Shown here in pieces: positions 56,649-64,000 of a stretch of 64,000 nucleotides of DNA (the stretch's first letter is position 1; every line of letters starts with the position of its first letter). The translations under genes were made by a program, and so were the position numbers. The stretch is from assembly GCA_022496205.1 (NCBI GenBank), contig WTXD01000001.1, forward strand, positions 496,001 through 560,000, given 5' to 3'. The notes below the pieces were generated by a model that saw nothing but the letters and a program-made list of their open reading frames with translations, did not search any database and had not been told where the DNA came from. This stretch comes from Gloeopeniophorella convolvens (Eukaryota; Basidiomycota; Agaricomycetes; Russulales).

Positions 56649-59150
56649 CTAGTCAAAGTAGCCGTTTGCTTCGTCGAGCAGGTATTGCTCATATTCTTCC
56701 TGCTCATCGAAGCCGGTATTTTCCTGCTTTGACCCTGCCCCCGCTATTGAGTTGTACCACTCGATGACACGAGGGTGTGCAACGACCCTAACAGTGAGGT
56801 ACGTGAGAACATGTCGGACATACAGGAACAACTCACTTCTGGGGGTCAAAATTCCGAACTTCCAACGTTTCCATACTTGTCGCACGGGAGAGCGCTACAT
56901 AAGCTGCCACGAAGAACATGAATCGATCATCAAACATCCTGGTGGTGGCACATCACACCCTGTCCTTTCTCGAAGATGTTGCGAAGATCCACCTTGACTC
57001 GCTCCAGCGTCTGTCCCTGGGACTTGTGGATACTGAGTGCCCACGCAAGGATAAGAGGTACCTGATTGATGTCAGCATAGCGGTAACAACCAGTTAGACC
57101 GCCCACTTGATGTCGTGAGGCCTCCACTTCTCCCGAGGCGTTATTGACAGTGAACTCTTCTGGCACACAGAGGCGCTCGACCCCGTTCGTAAACTTGACT
57201 ACTGGCCAGAACATTGGGCTCTGTCTGACAAAAGTCGAGATTTCATTTTCGTTTGCACCATTTGGCAATGTCTGCGTATGGCGACGTGCAGCATCTTTGT
57301 AAGTGCTAAACCTGATTACCTTCCCAAGAGATCCGTTGACTAGTTGACCTTGCTTCAAATTCTGCGAGGCCTGCATTAGTCCTGATAAGATTGTACAACA
57401 AACAGGTTCAAACCTTGACAAGCATGACTTGGGCTCCAACCTGGATCAGTTGAGACTAGAGCGTATTGGGTATTTGCTACCCTCACCTTCAGAACAACCA
57501 TCTTCAATGCAATCAAGCGCTCCAGAAGCCTTTCCATTTCGCGATCGCTGGTAGGTCTCCCTGAAGCGCTCACGCCAGGGCGGTCCCATGCCAGGTATGG
57601 AACAGCCTCCGAGTTGATTTGATCCAGACGACTGTTATTGGAAGTCTCAACCTCGTTTCGAGTCGGGTATCTATGGGCCATTCAGAACATGAAATTGCGT
57701 GAAGAATCACGCCGTACTTACAACTCGGTGGGCTCGATTCCGTCAGTGTATGTTACTTCTCTTGCCAGTTGTCGAAACCTGGATACCATGTCGTTATTCA
57801 AGCGCCCCCAGCGCATCGCGTTGAGCATATTAACAAAGCCTTCAATGGTTTGTCTGACCTAGGGAAAACCCACCAGGAAATGTGCTCACCCTGGTCTCTC
57901 TGACGAAAAACGTGCGTCAATGTCACAGGACTACCAATACACTGGCTCCAGGATTTCGCGTCGAAGGCGAATGTTGATGGAATATTCCTTTCTCGGCGGT
58001 CAGGCACCGGTGGAAGCTGGCAGAAGTCACCAGAAAGGACAAGCTAGAGAGAACTAACTTAAGAGGATACGCGACGAATTCAAGGCGAACCCGTACCTGG
58101 ATCCCCCAAATGGCATGTCAGGATCTCTTACTCGCCGGGCAATATCTTCCTGACGTCGACTTGAATACAAATGTGAAAGTACTCGGGGAGGTTGACACAT
58201 ACGAGCTTGTCAAATAACACTCCGTCAATCATGGAGACTAGCAGATTAGCGCATCCTTGTACGACCGCAGGGAGAAACATGAAAGATGCACCCACTTTCA
58301 TCTATTATCAGGCACTGGACGTCCCACCAACGTTTTCTGAGCCACTCGGTACCAAGGATCTTGCCCGCGAGCCTTTCGGCCTTCTCCTCACCTAGACCTA
58401 TGCCTGCCCATGAGTGCAGTGTAGTGCCATTGATGTTGACGGATGCGATTCCGGTAGATGCTGTGATGGCGATCTTTCGCCCGGGAGTAGCCTCGAAGAA
58501 CTCGATGATTGTCCGGAGCAACACCGATTTTCCAGTACCTGAAATTCGCCCAAAGATGCTTCACCAGAGCTCCGCGTGCTTAGTCAATCGAACGAACCTG
58601 CGGATCCGGTGAAGAAGACATTCTGCCCCTGCTTCACTTGCTGTAGTATCTGTTTCTGTTCCTCGGAGAGAGCTATCCGAGGGACTGTAGTGTTTTCGGA
58701 CTCGGTGGTTGCGTCGGAAGAAGCGCTGACAATGTTGGACGGCTCGGCTTCGGTGTATATGGGTTGCATGACCGGCTGTATGGAATCTTCAGGTGGCACA
58801 TTGCTGGCTGGGGCCCGATGAATGAGTAATGTGACATCGGGCTACGAATTAGACAGTACAGTTGAGCGCGGGTAAGATCCACTCTTCTGCTGCCACACGC
58901 GAAGTAAACTTCTTGAAGACTGCCCCGGGGTATCTTGACACCTACACGCGGCCCGACGTGCAATCGGTACATTCACTCTAAAATGATCCTAGGTTTGGAC
59001 TCACGTTTGCCTTGCACTGGACAAGGAATTCAGCATGTGCCTGCACTTGTCACGAGGGATAATGCAAGGAATTCCCACCTCTTCCCAGGTTTCGTACACT
59101 GTCGGACCGCCCCTTCCTTTCTGAACAGCATAGTAATATTTCTTCCCCAT
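56649..59150 (-). pseudogene. PIF1-family helicase copy 2 with N-terminal RNase H1-type hybrid-binding domain, one apparent frameshift
   Basis: Fifteen exons: 59150-59079, 59016-59005, 58941-58860, 58807-58598, 58538-58296, 58237-58203, 58149-58097, 58043-57890, 57839-57722, 57670-57487, 57440-57414, 57361-57107, 57061-56959, 56903-56837 and 56787-56649. Exons 1-3 encode a hybrid-binding (RNase H1 N-terminal) domain: KKYYYAVQKGRGG, VYETWEE, RYPGAVFKKFTSR, AAEEWI. The helicase follows: [83 protein letters not shown]. Exon 7 is 53 nt where copy 1 has 54, so its end (GGGGGATCCAG) shifts the frame. All other motifs are intact, so this is a recent pseudogene or a sequence error. Confidence 0.65.
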
Positions 59151-59524
59151 GTGTTATAGGGCCTTGCTTGGAATTGGCCAAGACGGTTGGACTGATGGAG
59201 TGACAGCTAATCGCAAGGACCTGTGAGTAGCGCAAAGGGTGACCGGGAAAGGTTCGAAAATGGCGCTGATAGCGATGAGAAGTGGCAAGGTTGACCCCAG
59301 GCTCGCCGTGACAGCAGCCTCAAGCCTGCCATGGCAGTCGCGTCGCCATTGAATCACGTTCCGGGGCGACTTGCATCACGTGGTGGCGCGTTTACCCCCA
59401 GTGATCGTACCAGTAACCGCGGGTGCACGGAGCCTGGATCTGTCTTATTTGCCTTGCCCTGCCGCCCGCGAAACCAGACCTGGGAGCTGGCGGCTACGCC
59501 ATTTCACGCAATATGTCTATCAAT
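59151..59524. other. Divergent intergenic region
   Basis: About 375 bp between the hybrid-binding-domain PIF1 start and the RXT2-like start. It should hold both promoters. No specific element was recognised. Confidence 0.45.
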
Positions 59525-60644
59525 ATGGCTTCAGACCATCCTCAGAATATACCAAACATAAGTCGGCCGTCATCTCGCCCCTCCACTGGGCACCAACATC
59601 CGCCTTTCCTCTCCTCGCACAAGCGTCCTGCCTCCATGTATGAGGAGCGCGATACTTTCAGGTAGGCACAATGTTTTACCAATTTACACGCAGTTGCACC
59701 TGACAATTATTCCGATTATCAGCTTCCCCACCCCCACCAAAGATAACAACGCTTGGTACCATCCTTCCCTTGAAGGGACCTCCGACGACGAAGGACCCGT
59801 CGATGCGACGAAAGGAAACTGGGGTAAGAAGGCGATTAGGGGTGCTCGGTGGATACGGAAAGGAAAAATGGTTGCGTGGGGCCCAGGGATGGAGGAATGG
59901 GAGGTGTGCCTTGAGCCTCCCCTGTCAGGGTCCTGTAACTGAGTTTCTTTCCAGGCAGACAATCGGGCTCGAAAACGTATCAAGACCTTATTGCCTCCCG
60001 AGAGACGTTCACCGTCACCCCCCGTCCTACCACATCTTCGTTCGCCTTCGCCACCTCTCATGGCACCATATGCCTTGCCTCCGACTCAACACCTCAACTA
60101 CTCGTCATTCGTGATGGATAGAGGCGTCACGCATTCCTTCCGTTCTCCGATGCTCGAGGACCTGGAGCGCGCAACGAACGGACTCATCGAGGGGGAAGCG
60201 ACTATGAAGCGCGCATTTGGCAGGCTCTGGCAAGTCCTCTCCAAAGACCCGGATAAGGCCTCCATCAAAGACACTGTGATCCCAAAGCGTGAAGACGAAG
60301 GCGAAGACACGAACGCTGAAGATGAGAGGGAACGCAGGCTTGCGCGAGCGCCGGATCTCACCCCTCCCATACAAAAGTTATTTGCAGTGTCTTATCCGAA
60401 CGGAGGTTCGCCTTCCGATCCGTCGCTGTTCGTCCACCAAGACGCGCAACAGGAGAGCTTGGAGAGATCTTTGTCAACTCTGCGTGAGCTGCAGGATGAC
60501 GTCCGAGAATATGTGGAACGTCTTGCAGAAATAAGGGAGAGCCTGGGCGACATCCGTACGCAGCGCGACGAGGTATGGACGATGGTGCGGACGAATGCGT
60601 TACGGGAACTGCAGACGATGGCGGCGGGAGGGTCGGTGCAGTAG
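59525..60644 (+). CDS. RXT2: Rxt2-like histone deacetylase complex protein
   Basis: Exons 59525-59661, 59723-59903 and 59955-60644; 335 residues. Rxt2 is a subunit of the large Rpd3 histone deacetylase complex. The Rxt2 N-terminal signature is clear: NAWYHPSLEGTSDDE, then GARWIRKGKMVAWGPGMEEWE, then RARKRIKTLLPPE. A Pro/Ser-rich linker and a short block (HSFRSPMLEDLERATNGLIEGE) follow. A charged segment and a C-terminal coiled coil (ESLERSLSTLRELQDDVREY) complete the protein. The start gives a short Ser/Pro-rich N-terminus and is the first ATG in frame. Confidence 0.8.
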
Positions 60645-60797
60645 GCACGTGATAGAGGTCCCGGCCAGAGGTGGGCCGCGCGGGGTGGAGCATCCGTTGA
60701 TCTCTAATATTATTGAAGACTGTACTACCCTCCGCGCCTCCTCAACATCTTTTCTTCTTCTCCGTGTCCACACGCGTAGTCCATTCGCCCTCGCGAC

Positions 60798-63700
60798 ATG
60801 ATCTCTAATGCGTCACCTGCAACCGCGTATGATCCCGGGCCGCCGCCCATAGCCCACGACATCGAGCATGCCTCGGACCGCTACTTGCTGAAACTCAAGT
60901 CGTATGCCAAGGCATTGCCGTATTCTATCGAGTCCAATTCAAGAATGCAAGCCCTTCTTGACTTTATCTGCGTACGAATCGTGCAGAGCGTCGAGGCCAG
61001 AGACTATGACCCTGGTTTTCTGCAGTGGGACAGCATGTTGACTTAGTGCGCTCCGTCACGGCACTCCCGCCTCTATCCGACACTGAAAGGACTCATTAGC
61101 TGGTCCTACTTGAAGTATCCCATCCCTAAAGAAAAGCGTATTCTTTTAGTGGACCTTTACTACGGCATGTGCACCATGCCTGGAATGCCGCTCCATGTCG
61201 TCGCCACTTGCTCCGACGCCTTGGAGATCCTCACAAGATCCAAGAATAAACTCACTATCCAAGATATCAGACTTCCTTGGATTCCTCTCTATGACATCCT
61301 GAGACATGATCTCTTTCTCACCAGACGTCAGTTTGAAGTCAGGTTTGTGCTATGCCTCGAACTCGCACCGCAAACCATGGCTTATCTCTATCACGTACAA
61401 GCCAAACATCTTATTATATGGGCTCAGTTACAAACACGGTGCAGAGGTTCTTCCATCCTGCGGCCATCGACGAAATGCTTAAGACATTCGTGCCGTTGAT
61501 CAACGGCACGGTGCTGAATGTACGCCCTGACGCGCTGCAGTGGGAGGCGCATCTATCCTAAACTTGTTTTCAGAGCGTCTTGTCGTCCCAATTTTTCATG
61601 TTGACCTTCCTCCCCCAAAGCCACCCACAGTCATACCTCCCTATGCTTTTCCGCTTGTGGGAGTCCGTCAATTCATACATGTTCGATGAACGCATGCTGC
61701 AGTTCTTGGCACGGTTGGCAGAAATGCATGTAGATCCGTCATTCAGCGATCCAAAACGGATTGACGAGATTCCGGACGATGCGAAGTCGGAGAATGAAGG
61801 CAGACCGAATTGGGTCAAGAACGATCTCAAGTCCAGTGGCCTCTGGACCGGGATCTTCAAGGATGTCGGCATCTTCAGTGATTATGACTGGCACTTCATC
61901 ATGTGCAAATGCCTTGCATCCATGGGTCGGTACCCACGCAATCACCAACGATTATCTGACTGAATGCATATACGCGCAGAAATACCGCTCGCAGATTCGG
62001 GATCGCTCACAACTGGTCCTTCCGCGGACAATCAAGCCGGTTTCGAGATTGGTCGTTTGCCAAAACCTACTTGGCGAATTGGTCAGTCTATCTCGCCTTT
62101 TCGCCCCGATACTATCTGAGTTCCTTCAAGTCTCGTTGGCTCGTATAATCGTATACTCCATGGCTCCTGACGGGCTTCCGGCTGCACCTTCCAGCGCTCC
62201 GACTCCTCTCGGGACGCCTTTTGCGTCTGGCATGAATACGCCCAGGCATCAGGGCGGCTCCGTTGGCGACTATCTGACCGCTTCCTTAGGCAAAGTACCC
62301 TTCCTGAGTCTCAAGAGCTACATTGGCGGTTCTAAGGCCCTGGACTCGCTGGTGAAACTGATTGCTTCTACTGAGAGTTTCTTCCATCCTTCGAACTCAG
62401 GAGCCTGGACTGCTGATGTATGTGAGATACCTTGTATGCCACGTCGACTTTTCCCCCTCGCGTGAGATTCCGAGTGAGCCGCCCGCTAATGTGTTTATGC
62501 AGTTGACTGCATTTATCAAATACGTTGCATATGAGTTCAACAAACGTAACTTACCGCCTCCCACGCGAGCTCGCAGCTTACCGCTGATCCTTAGGCTGGC
62601 ATGAAGAGCAACGACCCGATTGCAAAACTCCAATGGTGTGCCCAATGCCCGTCACTCCGCCCTGTTAACGCCGCTTTGACCTGTGTTCCAGCATCGTCGT
62701 CTTACGCGAGAGATGAAACGCGAACTCGTCAAAAGCTTCAGGACCGTCGCGTTGCTCGCTATGTTCTCGGAAGACTCCACAACCGTCAACAATATTTCTA
62801 GCTGCCTTAAGTGGATGAGTCTCATGGAGCCTGACCTTATTCTCTACCCTATACTGGAAAGAGCCGTGCCATCATTGGAGGCTCTAGTTGAGGTGAATGA
62901 TCAGATCTTTTAGAGCTAGGAGGATGCACTGAGACAGTCACTCAGACCCAACGTACCATCGCGGTCATCAAAGCGCTCGGCGCCATTGCCCCCGCATTAG
63001 TATCTCGTGAGGTTCACTACCCGGGTGCGAAGCATCTTGTTCCGATCCTTCAATTACTTATCCCCGGGATTGATCTCGTACGTGGCACAACGTCTCTGCG
63101 TGACACCGTGTATTGACGGCCATGACAGAACGATCCATCCAAGACGGTAAGATAAATCTATTCACTTCGCTGTGATATTCATGGGTTAAGGCGGCGACAA
63201 CCTCCATGCAGCTCTGTACAACAACGTTCCTCATTGAGATCTCCCAGTACATCCAATTTGGGGATCTGACGTCGAGAGGCATCACAATGTCGGCCGATAT
63301 AGATTCGTCCACGCCCACAAACGTTGACGTGCCAAATGGGTACCCATCTGTGCCGTTGGGGGACGGGTACATTGAAGCCGAGCTCAACGATGGACCTTCC
63401 CTATCAAAAGACGAGGAGGATGCATTGTTACGGGAATCGACAGCAGGCTTCCCGGATTGGATCGCTAGCTTCATTCGGAGGGTCATTTTGCTCTTCGACA
63501 ACTTACCCGAGGAAGCTGGCGGCGCAACAGAAGGTGAGCTCATAGGTTATCACGAAGTCTCGCTCGGGTGTCTGACCAATGATCAGTGCAGCTGGTCGAT
63601 GCCGTCACAAACGCATGCAGCCAAATCTGCATCCACTTGTCGGATTCTTTGTTTGACCTGGTTCTGAACATGATCTTCGATTACGCCAGCACAAACGTTC

Positions 63701-64000
63701 GGCCCAACGCTGTTCGAGCTGTTCATCAACTCGTAGAATGCGTTGCAAACGCACATCCGGCTAAAACCTTGGCCAAATTTGTTCCCTTTTGCATCCATAA
63801 CATTGGGGTTGAACTCGACAATGGGGCTAGCTCAACTCGTACAACCTCAACCTATGCAACACCGTTACCTTCCGACGCTACTTTCCATTGGAGTACGTGT
63901 GGCGCTCCTGTGGCGCCCTCCGAGCGCTGACGGAGGCCTTCTAGATCTCGCAGTCCTGCGCGGTGCCATGTTCAAGTGAGTCATCGACGCTGCTTTCACT
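60798..64000 (+). CDS. BLM10: Proteasome activator Blm10/PA200, N-terminal part (runs off right edge)
   Basis: Visible exons: 60798-61045, 61100-61342, 61402-61519, 61574-61925, 61980-62081, 62131-62417, 62503-62545, 62595-62635, 62692-62892, 62946-63077, 63129-63146, 63212-63533, 63587-63892 and 63945-63975, then a donor at 63976. Blm10 is a ~250-kDa HEAT-repeat cap of the 20S proteasome. Diagnostic segments: YLLKLKSYAKALPYSIESNS, YLKYPIPKEKRILLVDLYY, LPWIPLYDILRHDLFL, FFMLTFLPQSHPQSYLPMLF, IGGSKALDSLVKLIASTESF, YVAYEFNKRWHEEQ, IAVIKALGAIAPALVSREVH, YPGAKHLVPILQLLIPGID and SLFDLVLNMIFDYA. Visible coding length is about 815 residues, under half the usual protein. Confidence 0.9.

Noticed and set aside
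53848..59150. Helitron relics as an explanation for the two PIF1 helicases
   Set aside because: No HUH Rep domain, no Helitron end signals, and dense canonical introns with conserved exon lengths; a host-type duplicated gene fits better.

Overview
The window is nuclear chromosomal DNA of a filamentous basidiomycete, most likely a mushroom-forming agaricomycete. It is gene-dense and GC-rich. Genes are split by many short introns of about 45-60 nt with GT(A/G)NG donors, CTRAY branch points and YAG acceptors. The gene set includes ERMES, telomere, SUMO, PRC2-like, Blm10 and Kex2-type repeat-peptide genes. No species can be named from the sequence alone, and no prophage, CRISPR array, tRNA, rRNA or intact retroelement was recognised. 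All exon joins were worked out by eye from splice signals, open frame and family similarity; apart from incomplete or unresolved models (the edge gene, both PIF1 copies), the total coding length was checked for divisibility by three.

Layout, left to right. 1-12.9 kb: an arrestin-like gene cut by the left edge, SWI1 (ARID subunit of SWI/SNF), a DUF1764 protein, mitochondrial D-2-hydroxyglutarate dehydrogenase, RAP1, a CDK11-type kinase, MMM1 and RPB8. 13-16.5 kb: RAD51, mitochondrial uL4 and cytosolic uS9. 16.7-22 kb: a kinase-fold protein lacking a normal DFG, and a second large BRCT/Myb-like protein resembling RAP1 in domain logic. 22.3-29 kb: complex I subunit NDUFA11, an EED-like WD40 protein, a secreted precursor of six repeat peptides with KR/RR processing sites, and ESF1. 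29-37.3 kb: NudC, a PIAS/Siz SUMO ligase, the ADP/ATP carrier and mitochondrial helicase IRC3. 37.3-49.2 kb: a fused pseudouridine glycosidase-kinase, MoaE/MOCS2B, ICE2, DUG3, phosphoacetylglucosamine mutase, SEC17 and NUS1. 49.9-59.2 kb is the accessory part: an 18-exon DUF2235 hydrolase, a possible non-autonomous inverted-repeat element, and two tandem PIF1-family helicase genes. The second helicase carries an N-terminal RNase H1-type hybrid-binding domain and one apparent frameshift. 59.5-64 kb: an RXT2-like protein and BLM10, which runs off the right edge.

Most genes are core housekeeping genes in head-to-head pairs with short shared promoters, for example SWI1/DUF1764 with 60 bp between start codons. 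Functional themes are telomere and recombination (RAP1, second BRCT/Myb protein, RAD51, PIF1), chromatin (SWI1, EED-like, RXT2-like, PIAS), ER and secretory pathway (MMM1, ICE2, NUS1, SEC17, phosphoacetylglucosamine mutase) and mitochondria. The items most worth follow-up are the repeat-peptide precursor, the hybrid-binding-domain PIF1, the second BRCT/Myb protein, the inverted-repeat element at 52.8-53.6 kb, and the MluI-box and UPRE-2-like promoter motifs.
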